Of a stretch of 64,000 bases of DNA, positions 8,801-19,307 are shown piece by piece (the first letter of the stretch is position 1; the number at the start of each line of letters is the position of its first letter). Source of the DNA: Methylomarinovum tepidoasis (GTDB taxonomy: Bacteria; Pseudomonadota; Gammaproteobacteria; Methylococcales; Methylothermaceae); NCBI RefSeq assembly GCF_030294985.1, contig NZ_AP024718.1:558001-622000 (forward strand), read 5' to 3'. Made by a program: the position numbers and the translations under genes. The notes under the pieces are model-generated. The model ran no database searches and was not told the origin of the DNA. It saw only the letters and a list, made by a program, of their open reading frames with translations.

Positions 8801-11800
8801 AACGGGTTCTTTTTTCCATTCCTGTATTTTTGATTATAACCCTGCTCACTTTGCCAATGACCGAGACTGGCACCCGACTGCTGTTCCTGGTGTTGCAACG
8901 CATTCACCCGTCCCTGAAGGTACACGACGTACGTGGCACCTTGACAGGGAAACTACGACTTGAAGGCGTACGTTACATCACCGAGGATTTTCATTTTGAA
9001 TCCAAAATTTTGGCGCTTGTCTGGCATCCCCGTGCTCTGATACAAGGGCGGCTTCACATCGTCACAGTAGCGATGAATCGGGTAACGCTAACACTCCCAC
9101 CCAACAGGAGGTCCAACCCACCCTCAGCTGTTGAGGAGCTGCCCCAGGTCAGTCTACCCCTCCGTGCCACTCTGGAACACTTTACGATCTCCGACCTGCG
9201 CATTCGTCAGGGAAACGACAAACCGTTGACGATAAAGCGCTTCACCCTAAGCGCCAGTTTCGATGGCCCTCACCTCACTCTTGCCCGCAGCAATCTCGAC
9301 CTGAGAGACTTTCATCTTGCCGCCCATGGAAAAATAACCTTAGAAGCGCACTATCCCCTGCTTGTCCAATTCAAGTGGCGCCATTGCCTTGACACGTGCG
9401 ACTGGCAGGGAGAGGGCCACCTAGACGGCGACCTGACTCGGCTGGTATTACGGCACCAACTCACTACTCCATTCCGAGTCGATACCAGAGGCATTTTGAC
9501 CCACCTACTGACTCCAGCACCTGGTTTCGATATCGCAACACGCTGGCAAGCATTTTCCTGGCCTCTGGACAAAAAAATTTGGCACACCCATGATGGGCAG
9601 ATCCATCTTGTCGGAACCCATGCCGCCTACCAGCTACGACTGACAACGCGATTAGAAGGTCCCAGCCTGCCACCGGCCACCGTGATACTGAACGGGAACG
9701 GCAGCACCCAATCCCTCCAGATCACTCGATTGAACATACGGGGAGATATCGGTGATCTATCACTTCAAGGCAAGATTTCCTGGCAACCCCTATTGGCCTG
9801 GCACCTTACCATTCAGGGGCAGCATATCAATCCTGCAACGTGGCAGCCGGAATGGCCTGGCGAATTGACTACGGCAATAGAAACCTCGGGTCAAGCACCA
9901 CTACCGCTTGCCTGGCAACGGCTTGAAGCCACGATTGATGTCAACCAGCTCAAGGGACGTCTGCGTGGCCAATCCTTGGAAGCGACCGGACGTCTGCAGA
10001 TTCGGGGACACATCATACGTACCGACGACTTCCAATTTGGATGGGGACAGAACCGGATCGAAGTGTACGGCAGCAGCACTGCCAAACAGCTGAATCTAAG
10101 CTTTCGTCTCCACCTGCACCAACCACAACTTTTCACCAGTGGGCTTCAGGGGCATCTGGATGGCATTGGGCGTATAACCGGGATTTCAGACAATCCGGAA
10201 ATTGCCCTGCATTTGCGCAGCCGCGGCCTGGCATGGCAACAAGAAAACATGCACCTTTCAATACATTCCCTGAAATTGCACGCCAAACTGCGCCCGGACG
10301 ATCCTGACTCCTATTTTCAGCTGACACTGGATAGGGTACGTATGGATCGATTGGAATTGCATCGTTTAATCGTAACCGGTCAAGGTTCGCTGACACAACA
10401 TCACGCAAGCCTCCAGGCCATTGACGATCAGGCCAGAAAGGCTCTCGTCACTGTCCATGGCGGCTATCGCGACGGTGTCGCGCAATGGGAAGGAAAAATA
10501 CAAAAACTGCCCTTGGCGATGGGGCAACCGTTTTTGCCCTCCACCTTCAAACTAGGAGGATCATTTGAGGCGGAGTTTTTTTATCAACAACGTGGCGAAC
10601 AGCGCAGCGCGTGGCTTCAATGGCACATTCCCCGGGCCACCCTTACCCCCCAGGCCGAAAGCCACACACCCTTACGCTTGTACTTGCATGACGGTCATGG
10701 CCATATACAGGTCGACCAGACGATCCTGCAAGCGGACCTGCTCCTTCCCTTTCCACAACGAGGGCAAATCCAAGCCAAATTGCGTACCGACCTCGACAAC
10801 CGTATCCTGGCAGGAACGACGGAATTCCATATTACCGACCTGAAAGAGATACAAATTTTCATACCCCAACTGGAGACAGTTCAAGGTCGTGTGGAGGGCC
10901 ATCTTCAAGTGGCCGGTAACTACGACCACCCTCAGATCAAGATCGATTTGCATTTGACCGATGGCAGCGCCAAGGTGCCGGCAGCCGGACTCGCACTCGA
11001 CCAAATTGAACTTCATCTCAACAGCGATTCGGACAAAAGCTTAATAATCAACGGACTTGCCCATTCCGATCCTGGCATACTGCGAATCAATGGTCACCTA
11101 ACACTAGAGGATGTCCCCCTCTTGACCTTGGTACTGACAGGCAAACGCTTCACTATCTCCAACCTGCCTGAGGCTCAGATACAAATTTCTCCCTCACTCG
11201 AAATCAAGGCTCGAGAGCGACACATCAACGTCCAAGGCAAAGTTGAACTGCCTTACGCCCGCTTGGAAATAAAAAAAGCACTACTGCCCGAACAAAACCC
11301 AGACCTGGTAACAGTTTCAGAAGACGAGATCATCATCGGCCAAGAACCCAGAAAAAAATCACTGCCATTCTTCCTGGATGCCAAGATACAAGTTCGGCTT
11401 GGCGATGTGGTTTTTAAGGGTTATGGCGTCAAAACCAAGCTGGCTGGCGAATTTCGCTTGAGACAGCATAATCTCGTTACCCACGCGGAAGGTGAAATCC
11501 AGATGGTAAAAGGAAAATTCGAAGCCTATGGCCAAAAACTGCAAATATCACGGGGCCGTTTGATTTTTAACGGCCCGGTTCAAAACCCTATGATTGACCT
11601 GCATATCGTCAGACAAATCAAAAACAAAGACATTACAGTAGCGATGGAAATTTCCGGTTTCGCCGACGATCCCAAGCTCATGCTGCACAGCACCCCTCCG
11701 TTGCCGGATCAGGAAATCCTATCTTACCTGCTCACCGGCCGAAGCACATGGGGTGAAGGACAAGAGCCAAATACGGAAGCAGCACTCACCAAGGCGGTTG

Positions 11801-12051
11801 CATCGCTTGGCATCAGCTACCTCAATCGTCTTGGATTGGTCAAAATTGCCCGGATTACCATGGAAGAAAATTCTCTGATTCTTGGGAAATATTTAGTTCC
11901 AGACCTTTATGTCGGTTATGCCGTCGATATTTTTACCGGCCTGGGAGAGGCAATCATCCGTTATCGGCTTTATCGTAATCTGGAATTAGAAGCCCGTTCA
12001 GGTCGTGGCCAAGAAAGCTTATCAATCGATTACAGTCTTGAAACCGACTGA
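8797..12051 (+). CDS. tamB: Translocation and assembly module protein TamB
   Basis: Large periplasm-spanning protein of 1084 aa (E. coli TamB is 1259). One N-terminal membrane anchor (about residues 5-25) is followed by a long run of beta-rich, AsmA/VPS13-like repeating sequence. The C-terminal DUF490 domain includes GRLIFNGPVQNP, LHSTPPLPDQEILSYLLTG and the terminal LEARSGRGQESLSIDYSLE. It starts with GTG in a GTGA overlap with the tamA stop, indicating translational coupling. The sequence is much less GC-rich than neighbouring genes. Family members form a hydrophobic groove that carries lipids or substrates towards TamA. Confidence 0.92.
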   Translation: MKRVLFSIPVFLIITLLTLPMTETGTRLLFLVLQRIHPSLKVHDVRGTLTGKLRLEGVRYITEDFHFESKILALVWHPRALIQGRLHIVTVAMNRVTLTLPPNRRSNPPSAVEELPQVSLPLRATLEHFTISDLRIRQGNDKPLTIKRFTLSASFDGPHLTLARSNLDLRDFHLAAHGKITLEAHYPLLVQFKWRHCLDTCDWQGEGHLDGDLTRLVLRHQLTTPFRVDTRGILTHLLTPAPGFDIATRWQAFSWPLDKKIWHTHDGQIHLVGTHAAYQLRLTTRLEGPSLPPATVILNGNGSTQSLQITRLNIRGDIGDLSLQGKISWQPLLAWHLTIQGQHINPATWQPEWPGELTTAIETSGQAPLPLAWQRLEATIDVNQLKGRLRGQSLEATGRLQIRGHIIRTDDFQFGWGQNRIEVYGSSTAKQLNLSFRLHLHQPQLFTSGLQGHLDGIGRITGISDNPEIALHLRSRGLAWQQENMHLSIHSLKLHAKLRPDDPDSYFQLTLDRVRMDRLELHRLIVTGQGSLTQHHASLQAIDDQARKALVTVHGGYRDGVAQWEGKIQKLPLAMGQPFLPSTFKLGGSFEAEFFYQQRGEQRSAWLQWHIPRATLTPQAESHTPLRLYLHDGHGHIQVDQTILQADLLLPFPQRGQIQAKLRTDLDNRILAGTTEFHITDLKEIQIFIPQLETVQGRVEGHLQVAGNYDHPQIKIDLHLTDGSAKVPAAGLALDQIELHLNSDSDKSLIINGLAHSDPGILRINGHLTLEDVPLLTLVLTGKRFTISNLPEAQIQISPSLEIKARERHINVQGKVELPYARLEIKKALLPEQNPDLVTVSEDEIIIGQEPRKKSLPFFLDAKIQVRLGDVVFKGYGVKTKLAGEFRLRQHNLVTHAEGEIQMVKGKFEAYGQKLQISRGRLIFNGPVQNPMIDLHIVRQIKNKDITVAMEISGFADDPKLMLHSTPPLPDQEILSYLLTGRSTWGEGQEPNTEAALTKAVASLGISYLNRLGLVKIARITMEENSLILGKYLVPDLYVGYAVDIFTGLGEAIIRYRLYRNLELEARSGRGQESLSIDYSLETD

Positions 12052-12140
12052 TCTGCTAATTTCCGGGCCAGGGATGTTCTGAGTGAGAGGATGACAGGAT
12101 TCCGAGCCAGAAAGATGATTCTTGACAAACACCGGACCGG

Positions 12141-12148
12141 TCTTGAAC
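12141..12148. repeat. Target-site duplication, left copy
   Basis: TCTTGAAC directly outside the left inverted repeat; repeated at 13606-13613 outside the right one. Confidence 0.85.
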
Positions 12149-12170
12149 CCACCCTATTACCCACATCTCC
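12149..12170 (+). repeat. Left terminal inverted repeat of the IS
   Basis: Twenty-two bases beginning CCACCCTATTACC and ending ACATCTCC. It is the exact reverse complement of 13584-13605. Confidence 0.9.
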
Positions 12171-12185
12171 TGCAACTCATAGAAA

Positions 12186-13540
12186 TCAATGTCTTATCCG
12201 TTTTTTCTGCGGGAACTTGATCTCGGCCGTCTGGATGGCAGTCACGGCCTCCACGTAGGCGCTCAGTTTGGTCATGCCCTGCCACAAGGCTTTGGGGCCG
12301 GGCGGGGGATCGTTCTTGCGTCCCAGCCAGCCGCCAAAGCCAGCTACGAGACGGACGATCGTGCCCAAATCCGGCGGCTTCGAGGGTGGTGGGGTGCGAT
12401 GGTGGATGGCCCAGGCGGTCTGCCATTCTTCGACAGAAAACACCACTTCACAACACCACTCGGGATGTTCCCGCCCGAGCGTCATCAGCATCAGGATGCG
12501 CCAGGCGACGATCAGATACAGCACCAGGGCCCGTTCCAGGCGTTCCCGGGTGCGAAGTTGCAAGGCTTCGATGCGGCAGCCGCTTTTGAGAATACGGAAG
12601 TAGACTTCGATCCACCAGCGTTTGCGGTACCATTCGATGCGCGCTCTGGCCTGTTCCAGGGTGGTGATTGGCTCATTGGTGATCAGACACCATTCGACCG
12701 CTTCCCGTCCTTCGGGGGGCGCCTCTTCCCAGGCCAGGATGACGGTGACTTTTGGACCTGGGCCGTTTCGGGTTTTCAGTTCGAGCCGGGCGACTCGGAG
12801 CGTCTGTGTGACCTGCCGGGCCGGGCGGTTGCCGCTGGCCGGAAGGTCGAAGGCGATCGTCCCCAGCACCGGCTGGGCTTCGACCGCGGCCCGCAGTTTG
12901 CCATCCAGGGGGTCGTTGAGCTTGCGGTCGTGTCGTACCCGGATCAGGTAATCGGCGGCAAAGCCCAGTTGTTCGGCCCGGTCGATCAGGGCCCGAAGGT
13001 CGCCTTCCCGGTCGGCGACATACACCAGCCGGGTCTCAGGCGCCAGGGCGGCCAGCTCGGCCACCCGCTCATAGCCTTCCACCCAACGCAGGCTCTCGGC
13101 CAGGTCCGGCTCCCCCTTGGGAAGACGCGCCCAGTGCCAGCAGTCGGTCACCCCCAGGGCCACCCCCGCCTCACTGATCACCAACGTCGGATGCAGGTAC
13201 AACCCCTGGCGTTTCTCATAGTTCAACCGTCCCAACCCAGCCATTGACGGCCGCCCGGAATAATCCAGCTCGGTGGTATCCTGCAGGCACAGCACCCGCG
13301 ACTGCTGCCGGATCCGTTCCAGGGTGGGCACGCTGTGGGCCCGCAACACCTCCCGAAAATCCAGCCTGGGATTGTCCAGCAACCGGTAGGCTGCCTTGGT
13401 CTCCGCCCAACCGCCCCCGCAAACGCTGGGAATGCTCGCCATCGGGTCGCTTGCCATCGCTTCTATCACCTGACACAGCCGCCGGTTCAGGCGGGCATCG
13501 CCCAGCGCCAGGTAAAAAATTCTTGTTCAGCCCAGCTCAT
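12186..13540 (-). pseudogene. IS4-family transposase, frameshifted near its N-terminus
   Basis: DDE transposase of the IS50 branch. The long intact part (12186-13469 and a little upstream) has the Tn5-like N-terminal segment SIPSVCGGGWAETKAAYRLL, the first catalytic Asp in LQDTTELDY, the second in VADREGD, and the YREK-type motif around WYRKRWWIEVYFRILKSG. Translation from ATG 13540 gives MSWAEQEF and then stops 10 codons later in a wrong frame. A -1 shift at the six-T run (13514-13519) joins it to LALGDARLNRRL, which aligns with the Tn5 N-terminus (WAKSVF...ALGDPRRTARL). So either one T has been lost, a frameshift is programmed there, or the base call is wrong. Confidence 0.8.
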
Positions 13541-13583
13541 GTCAACGCTTATCCAGAAAAATCAACATCTTACTACAGGGGTG

Positions 13584-13605
13584 GGAGATGTGGGTAATAG
13601 GGTGG
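13584..13605 (-). repeat. Right terminal inverted repeat of the IS
   Basis: Exact reverse complement of 12149-12170; it ends directly at the second copy of TCTTGAAC. Confidence 0.9.
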
Positions 13606-13613
13606 TCTTGAAC
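13606..13613. repeat. Target-site duplication, right copy
   Basis: TCTTGAAC directly outside the right inverted repeat, matching 12141-12148. Confidence 0.85.
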
Positions 13614-13748
13614 CGTTCAAGCAACCCGGTCAGATTCTCCTCCAAATTGGTTTCGCATGCTTTCGTTGTCACACTGTCCGTCCCATCTGTGCGGGTATGC
13701 CACCTCCACCACCCTTCCCTCATACACCAACTTCGATCATAGCGCCTT

Positions 13749-13767
13749 CGCCAGGCTTGGCCTGGCG
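13749..13767. other. Short perfect hairpin upstream of dapA
   Basis: CGCCAGGC and GCCTGGCG (8-bp arms, 3-nt loop TTG) stand about 25 bp before the proposed dapA -35 box. No T-tract follows on either strand, so it is not a clear terminator. The rest of 13614-13850 holds no gene that I can support. Confidence 0.45.
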
Positions 13768-13791
13768 CAACGAACGGGCACATCCGCTGTC

Positions 13792-13820
13792 TTGTCTTTT
13801 CCAGCCCGCTCCAGTACTAT
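13792..13820 (+). promoter_or_regulatory. Possible sigma-70 promoter of dapA-bamC-purL
   Basis: TTGTCT (13792-13797), a 17-nt spacer and TACTAT (13815-13820) lie 30 bp before the dapA ATG. Each box matches 4/6. Confidence 0.4.
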
Positions 13821-13850
13821 TTCCTATTTTCATCTTAGGGTCGAATCGCC

Positions 13851-14726
13851 ATGATCCAAGGCAGCATCGTCGCACTGGTCACGCCCATGAATCCCGACGG
13901 CAGTCTCGACGAGGTCAGCTTGCGGGAGCTGGTGGAATGGCATGTTGCCGAAGGCACCGACGCCATCGTCGCCGTCGGCACCACAGGCGAGTCGGCCACC
14001 CTCGATGCCGCCGAGCACTGCCGGGTGATCCGCTGGACCGTGGAGCAGGCCAAAGGCCGGATCCCTGTCATCGCCGGCACCGGCTCCAACTGCACCCGTG
14101 AGGCCATCGAACTGACCCGCGAAGCCAGGGAAGCCGGCGCCGACGCCTGCCTGCTGGTAACGCCCTACTACAACAAACCGACCCAGGAAGGTCTTTACCG
14201 CCACTATCGGGCCATCGCCGAGGCGGTGGCCATTCCCCAGATTCTCTACAACGTGCCCGGCCGCACCGCCTGCGACCTGCTGCCGGAAACGGTCGCCCGC
14301 CTGGCGAAAGTTCCCAACATCGTCGGCATCAAGGAAGCCTCCGCCGACACCCCCACACGGGCGCGGCAAATCCGCACCCTGTGCCCGGATTTTCCCATCT
14401 ATTCCGGGGACGACGCCACCGCCCGGCAGGTCTGCCTCGAAGGCGGGGCCGGGGTGATCTCGGTGACCGCCAACGTCGCCCCCCGTAAGATGCACGAAAT
14501 GATCGCCGCCGCCTGCGCCGGGGACGCAGCTGCCGCTGAACGCCTCGACGCACCGCTGGCCGGTCTGCACCGCAGCCTGTTCATCGAATCCAACCCTATC
14601 CCGGTCAAATGGGCGCTGCACGAAATGGGAAAGATTCCGGCCGGCATCCGCCTGCCTCTGACCTGGCTCTCCGCCTCCTGTCACGACGAGGTACGTCAGG
14701 CCCTGTGCCAGGCAGACGCGCTCTGA
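13851..14726 (+). CDS. dapA: 4-hydroxy-tetrahydrodipicolinate synthase
   Basis: Condenses pyruvate and aspartate-semialdehyde in the first step of the diaminopimelate/lysine branch. The 291-aa TIM-barrel protein shows VGTTGESATL (pyruvate pocket), the proton-relay tyrosine in VTPYYNKPTQEG, YNVPGRT, and the Schiff-base lysine in IVGIKEAS (about residue 161). Length is normal for the family (E. coli 292). It is followed 4 bp later by the BamC-like lipoprotein gene, the same dapA-bamC (nlpB) order as in enterics. The aspartokinase gene lysC of the same pathway lies at 51.5-52.7 kb. Confidence 0.96.
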   Translation: MIQGSIVALVTPMNPDGSLDEVSLRELVEWHVAEGTDAIVAVGTTGESATLDAAEHCRVIRWTVEQAKGRIPVIAGTGSNCTREAIELTREAREAGADACLLVTPYYNKPTQEGLYRHYRAIAEAVAIPQILYNVPGRTACDLLPETVARLAKVPNIVGIKEASADTPTRARQIRTLCPDFPIYSGDDATARQVCLEGGAGVISVTANVAPRKMHEMIAAACAGDAAAAERLDAPLAGLHRSLFIESNPIPVKWALHEMGKIPAGIRLPLTWLSASCHDEVRQALCQADAL

Positions 14727-14730
14727 GGCC

Positions 14731-15309
14731 ATGACGCGCCTTTTCCTTGTCCTGCTGATCCCCCTCGCTTTTGGTAGCTGCAGCTGGCTGGTCTCGGACA
14801 AGGAAAAGGAATTGCTGGCGGTTCGCCCCCTGCCCCCTCTCAAATTACCGCCAGCCTCCCGCGCCGTTCCCACCCTGGAAGCCGTCAAACCGCCGCCCGC
14901 GGTTCCGAAACCGCCTCGGGCCGATGCCGCAGCCACACTCGACACGCTTTACCTGGATCTGCAGCAACCTTTCGCCGACGCCTGGATCCACATCCTCCAG
15001 GCACTCGACCAGCTGCAGCTGGAAATCATCGGCCGCGACCCGGAGCGGGGCGTGCTTCGCATCATCGAAAGCGCGGCCGAGACTGAACTGGCACAGGACC
15101 GGGGTCTATGGGAGGACCTGCTGTACTTCTTCGGCAAAGGCGCAAAATTGCGGGAACGGGAATATCAGTTGGTTCTGCAGCCGGCTGATGGCCATACCCG
15201 CTTGTTCCTTCTCGATGCCGACGGCCATCCGCTGCAGGACGAACGCGCCCGCCGACTGCTGAAGCGCCTGCAACGAACCCTGGCCACGATAGAAATAGAA
15301 ACAACATGA
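14731..15309 (+). CDS. bamC: BamC-like outer-membrane assembly lipoprotein
   Basis: A 192-aa lipoprotein candidate. The signal sequence [16 protein letters not shown] ends at Cys17, an imperfect but plausible lipobox. A proline-rich linker follows (about 35-70), then one helix-grip-like domain with [21 protein letters not shown], which resembles the first BamC/NlpB domain. E. coli BamC is 344 aa with two such domains, so this version is short. Assignment rests on this similarity and on the conserved position directly behind dapA. It would associate with the BamABDE complex. The stop overlaps the purL ATG by 4 bp. Confidence 0.72.
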   Translation: MTRLFLVLLIPLAFGSCSWLVSDKEKELLAVRPLPPLKLPPASRAVPTLEAVKPPPAVPKPPRADAAATLDTLYLDLQQPFADAWIHILQALDQLQLEIIGRDPERGVLRIIESAAETELAQDRGLWEDLLYFFGKGAKLREREYQLVLQPADGHTRLFLLDADGHPLQDERARRLLKRLQRTLATIEIETT

Positions 15310-18300
15310 TCGTACTGGAACTGCCGGGCGCCGCCGCCCTCTCCCCTTTTCGCCGCGACAAGCTGCTGCAGACCCTGCAGGCACGGATCCCGTCCATCCG
15401 CCACCTTGCCGCCCGCTACGTGCACTACCTCGAATGCCAGCGGGAACTGCTTCCCGAAGAACGCAGCCGCCTGGAGCGGCTGCTGAGTCCCCAACCTGCC
15501 GCCGAGGCAGGTTTCGACGGGCGGCATTTCTGGGTGCTTCCCCGCCCCGGGACCATTTCCCCCTGGTCGAGCAAGGCGACCGACATCCTACACACCTGCG
15601 GCCTGACGGTGGTGACCCGCGTCGAACGCGGCGTGGAATACTGCATCGACGCCGACCAGCCGCTGACCAAACCCCAACTCCAGCCCCTCTACGACCGTAT
15701 GACCGAAGTGCTGCTGGCCGAAGGCGAGGAAGCGGAAATCTTTTCCCACCGCCCGCCGGCGCCCCTGGTCGCCATTCCCCTGCTAGCCGAAGGCCGCAGC
15801 GCGCTGGATCGCGCAAACCGGGAGATGGGGCTGGCGTTGTCCGCCGATGAAATCGATTATCTGCTGGAGCGCTTCACCGAGCTTGGCCGCGATCCCACCG
15901 ACGCCGAACTGATGATGTTCGCTCAGGCCAATTCGGAACATTGCCGCCACAAGATCTTCAATGCCTCCTGGACCATCGACGGCCGGCCGCAGGATAAATC
16001 CCTGTTCCAGATGATCCGCAACACGACGGAAAAAAGCCCAGCCGGCATCCTCTCCGCCTACAAAGACAACGCCGCGGTCATCGAAGGGGCGGTCACGCCA
16101 GTCTTCCTGCGCGATCCCGAGGGCCATTACCGCTATCGTGAGGAAGCGGCCCACATCCTGATGAAGGTGGAAACCCACAACCATCCCACCGCCATTTCTC
16201 CGGACCCAGGCGCAGCCACGGGCGCCGGTGGGGAGATCCGCGACGAAGGGGCCACCGGCCGCGGCGGCTATCCAAAAGCAGGGCTGACCGGTTTTTCCGT
16301 CTCCCATCTGCGCATCCCCGGCTGGCATCAGCCCTGGGAAGAAAACGACCCCGGCAAACCCGGCCGCATCGTCTCCGCGCTCGAGATCATGATCGAAGGT
16401 CCCATCGGAGCGGCCCGCTTCAACAACGAGTTCGGCCGCCCCAATCTGGCCGGTTACTTCCGCACCTTCGAACAGCAGGTGCCGGACAGCGATGGCCGGG
16501 AGTGGCGCGGTTATCACAAGCCCATCATGCTTGCCGGCGGGATGGGCAACATCCGCCAGGAACACATCGAAAAGCAGGAAATCCCTCCCGGAGCACTGAT
16601 CATCGTTCTCGGGGGACCTGCGATGCTCATCGGTCTGGGGGGCGGTGCGGCTTCCTCCCAGTCCTCCGGGGAATCGGCCGAGGAGCTGGATTTCGCCTCG
16701 GTGCAGCGGGCCAACCCGGAGATGCAGCGCCGTTGCCAGGAGGTCATCGAACATTGCCGCGCCCTGGGGAAGGACAACCCGATCCTCTCGGTCCACGACG
16801 TCGGCGCCGGCGGCCTGTCCAACGCGGTCCCCGAAATCATCCACGACTGGGACCGGGGTGGTAAATTCGAGCTGCGCCAGATCCCCTGCGCCGATTCCAG
16901 CCTGTCGCCGATGCAGATCTGGTGCAACGAGTCCCAGGAACGCTACGTCTTCGCCATTCATCCCCAGTCTCTGGCACGTTTCGAACAGATCTGCGCGCGC
17001 GAACGTTGTCCCTTCGCGGTCATCGGCTGCGCCACGGGCAAGGAGATCCTGCGGGTCCACGACAAGCTGTTCGACAATTATCCGGTGGACATCCCCATGG
17101 ACCTGCTGTTCGGCAAACCGCCGCAGATGCACCGTGATGTCCGCCACTTGCCGACCCGCGCCCGAACGCTCGACACCCCTCCACCTGACATCCGGGAAGC
17201 GGCCTACCGAGTGCTGCGCTTTCCCACCGTGGCCAGCAAAAGCTTTCTGATCACCATCGGCGACCGTTCCATCACCGGCCTGGTGGCCCGCGACCAGATG
17301 ATCGGACCGTGGCAGGTGCCGGTGAGCGACGTGGCGGTCACCGCCGCCGGTTTCCGCACCTACCGGGGCGAGGCCATGGCCATGGGGGAACGCACCCCGG
17401 TGGCGGTGCTCGACGCCCCGGCCGCCGGTCGTCTCGCCATCGGCGAAGCGTTGACCAACATCGCCGCCGCCCTGATCGAGCGTCTGGGCGACGTCAAGCT
17501 CTCAGCCAACTGGATGGCCGCCTGTGGTCATCCGGGCGAAGACGCCGCTCTGTTCGACACCGTCAAGACCGTCGGCATGGCGCTGTGCCCGGAACTGGGC
17601 ATCGCCATTCCGGTGGGCAAAGACTCACTGTCGATGAAGACCGTCTGGCGCGATGAGGGGGGGGAGAAGGTGATGACCGCACCGGTTTCCCTGATCGTCT
17701 CCGCTTTCGCGCCAGTCAGCGACGTGCGCCGTACCCTTACCCCCCAATTACGGCGTGATCCCGACACCCATCTGCTGCTGCTCGATCTGGGGGGCGGCAA
17801 GAACCGCCTCGGCGGTTCGGTGCTGGCCCAGGTTTACGACGCCTTGACGCTGGAAAACCATCCTGCGGCGGATCTTGACGATCCGGCCCGTCTGCGGGCC
17901 TTCTTCAGCGCCATCCAGGCGCTCAACCGCCAGGGCCTGCTGCTGGCCTACCACGACCGTTCCGATGGCGGACTGTTGGCCTGCCTGTGCGAAATGGCCT
18001 TCGCCGGCCGTTGCGGTCTCGACATCGACTTGACACCCCTGGGAGACGCCCCCCTGGCGATCCTCTTCAGCGAGGAACTGGGGGCAGTGATCCAGGTCCG
18101 CAGCATCCACCTCGACGCAGTCCTTGAAATCCTGACGTCCCACGGTCTGATTGATCACTGCCATCCATTGGGCACCCCGAACCTGGAAGGACGGATACGC
18201 TTTCGACATCAGGGCCAAACGCTGCTGGAAGAGAACCGCCGCGATCTCCACCAGGCCTGGACCGAGACCAGCTACCGGATGCAGGCGTTGCGCGACAATC

Positions 18301-19172
18301 CCCAATGCGCCCGCCAGGAATTCGAGAACCTTACCGATGACCAAGACCCCGGTCTTCACGTCAGGCTCAGTTTCGATCCGGCCGAGGACATCTGCGCCCC
18401 GTTCGTCCATACGCGCCGTCCCAAAGTGGCGATCCTGCGGGAACAGGGCGTAAACGGCCACGTCGAGATGGCGGCGGCTTTCGAGCGCGCTGGTTTCGAG
18501 GCCGTCGACGTCCACATGACCGATATTCTCGGCGGCCGCGGTCTGGACGCGTTTTCAGGGCTTGCCGCCTGCGGCGGTTTCTCCTACGGTGACGTTCTGG
18601 GTGCCGGTTCCGGCTGGGCCGCTTCCATTCTGTTCAACCCTCGGGCCCGTGACACCTTCCAGAACTTCTTCGCGCGAGAGGAAACCTTCAGCCTGGGTGT
18701 TTGCAACGGCTGCCAAATGCTGTCCCAGCTCAAGGAGCTCATTCCCGGCGCACAGCACTGGCCCCGCTTCCACCGCAATCTGTCGGAACAGTTCGAAGCC
18801 CGCCTGTCCCTCGTGGAAGTGCTTCCCTCGCCTTCCATCCTGCTGCAGGGAATGGCAGGCTCCATTCTCCCTGTGGCCGTCGCCCATGGAGAGGGGCGCG
18901 CGGTATTCGATCCGCAGGATCAGACCCAAGCCCCGGTATCGCTGCGTTATGTGGACCATTACGGCAACCCGACCGAAACCTATCCCTTCAATCCCAACGG
19001 TTCTCCAGGCGGCATCACCGGCCTGACCACCACGGATGGCCGTGTCACCATCATGATGCCCCACCCCGAGCGCTGCTTCCGTAGCATTCAGCATTCCTGG
19101 CATCCCGAGGACTGGGGAGAAGATGGGCCCTGGCTGCGCCTGTTCCGCAACGCCAGGAAGTGGCTCGGATAA
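15306..19172 (+). CDS. purL: Phosphoribosylformylglycinamidine synthase
   Basis: Large single-chain FGAM synthase of 1288 aa (E. coli 1295). The synthetase half has [31 protein letters not shown] and [19 protein letters not shown]; the C-terminal class I glutaminase has the catalytic cysteine in [11 protein letters not shown] and the His/Glu pair in MPHPERCFR. It catalyses the ATP- and glutamine-dependent fourth step of purine synthesis. The start ATG 15306 lies inside an ATGA overlap with bamC. A good intrinsic terminator follows 20 bp after the stop. Confidence 0.97.
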   Translation: MIVLELPGAAALSPFRRDKLLQTLQARIPSIRHLAARYVHYLECQRELLPEERSRLERLLSPQPAAEAGFDGRHFWVLPRPGTISPWSSKATDILHTCGLTVVTRVERGVEYCIDADQPLTKPQLQPLYDRMTEVLLAEGEEAEIFSHRPPAPLVAIPLLAEGRSALDRANREMGLALSADEIDYLLERFTELGRDPTDAELMMFAQANSEHCRHKIFNASWTIDGRPQDKSLFQMIRNTTEKSPAGILSAYKDNAAVIEGAVTPVFLRDPEGHYRYREEAAHILMKVETHNHPTAISPDPGAATGAGGEIRDEGATGRGGYPKAGLTGFSVSHLRIPGWHQPWEENDPGKPGRIVSALEIMIEGPIGAARFNNEFGRPNLAGYFRTFEQQVPDSDGREWRGYHKPIMLAGGMGNIRQEHIEKQEIPPGALIIVLGGPAMLIGLGGGAASSQSSGESAEELDFASVQRANPEMQRRCQEVIEHCRALGKDNPILSVHDVGAGGLSNAVPEIIHDWDRGGKFELRQIPCADSSLSPMQIWCNESQERYVFAIHPQSLARFEQICARERCPFAVIGCATGKEILRVHDKLFDNYPVDIPMDLLFGKPPQMHRDVRHLPTRARTLDTPPPDIREAAYRVLRFPTVASKSFLITIGDRSITGLVARDQMIGPWQVPVSDVAVTAAGFRTYRGEAMAMGERTPVAVLDAPAAGRLAIGEALTNIAAALIERLGDVKLSANWMAACGHPGEDAALFDTVKTVGMALCPELGIAIPVGKDSLSMKTVWRDEGGEKVMTAPVSLIVSAFAPVSDVRRTLTPQLRRDPDTHLLLLDLGGGKNRLGGSVLAQVYDALTLENHPAADLDDPARLRAFFSAIQALNRQGLLLAYHDRSDGGLLACLCEMAFAGRCGLDIDLTPLGDAPLAILFSEELGAVIQVRSIHLDAVLEILTSHGLIDHCHPLGTPNLEGRIRFRHQGQTLLEENRRDLHQAWTETSYRMQALRDNPQCARQEFENLTDDQDPGLHVRLSFDPAEDICAPFVHTRRPKVAILREQGVNGHVEMAAAFERAGFEAVDVHMTDILGGRGLDAFSGLAACGGFSYGDVLGAGSGWAASILFNPRARDTFQNFFAREETFSLGVCNGCQMLSQLKELIPGAQHWPRFHRNLSEQFEARLSLVEVLPSPSILLQGMAGSILPVAVAHGEGRAVFDPQDQTQAPVSLRYVDHYGNPTETYPFNPNGSPGGITGLTTTDGRVTIMMPHPERCFRSIQHSWHPEDWGEDGPWLRLFRNARKWLG

Positions 19173-19192
19173 GATCGATTCATTTTCTATCG

Positions 19193-19217
19193 AGCCGGTG
19201 TTTCTGCCGGCTTTTTT
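19193..19217 (+). terminator. Intrinsic terminator of dapA-bamC-purL
   Basis: Stem AGCCGG/CCGGCT with an 8-nt loop followed directly by TTTTT, 20 bp beyond the purL stop. Confidence 0.8.
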
Positions 19218-19229
19218 ATACCCACTAAA

Positions 19230-19255
19230 AAAGCCCCCTCATCAGAGGGGGCTTT
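19230..19255 (-). terminator. Terminator of the pmoCAB operon
   Basis: A perfect 11-bp stem (AAAGCCCCCTC/GAGGGGGCTTT) with a 4-nt loop. On the minus strand it is followed by a T-run, about 50 bp beyond the pmoB stop. Confidence 0.85.
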
Positions 19256-19307
19256 GAGTTGGGTATTGTTGTTATTGTTATGCGGTGACCGCGCCGCGGT
19301 CCCTTCC

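Larger units (their letters stand above)
12149..13605 (-). mobile_element. IS4-family insertion sequence (IS50/ISPepr1-like), complete
   Basis: A 1457-bp element bounded by perfect 22-bp inverted repeats (12149-12170 and 13584-13605) and flanked by the 8-bp direct repeat TCTTGAAC (12141-12148 and 13606-13613; a 10-bp repeat with 21-bp ends is an equally valid parse). It holds one transposase gene on the minus strand. The element sits in the tamB-dapA intergenic region. The perfect ends and intact target duplication suggest a recent insertion. Confidence 0.93.

Noticed and set aside
12189-13247. A 352-codon plus-strand ORF across the transposase
   Set aside because: It is antisense to the IS4-family transposase and has no recognisable motif.
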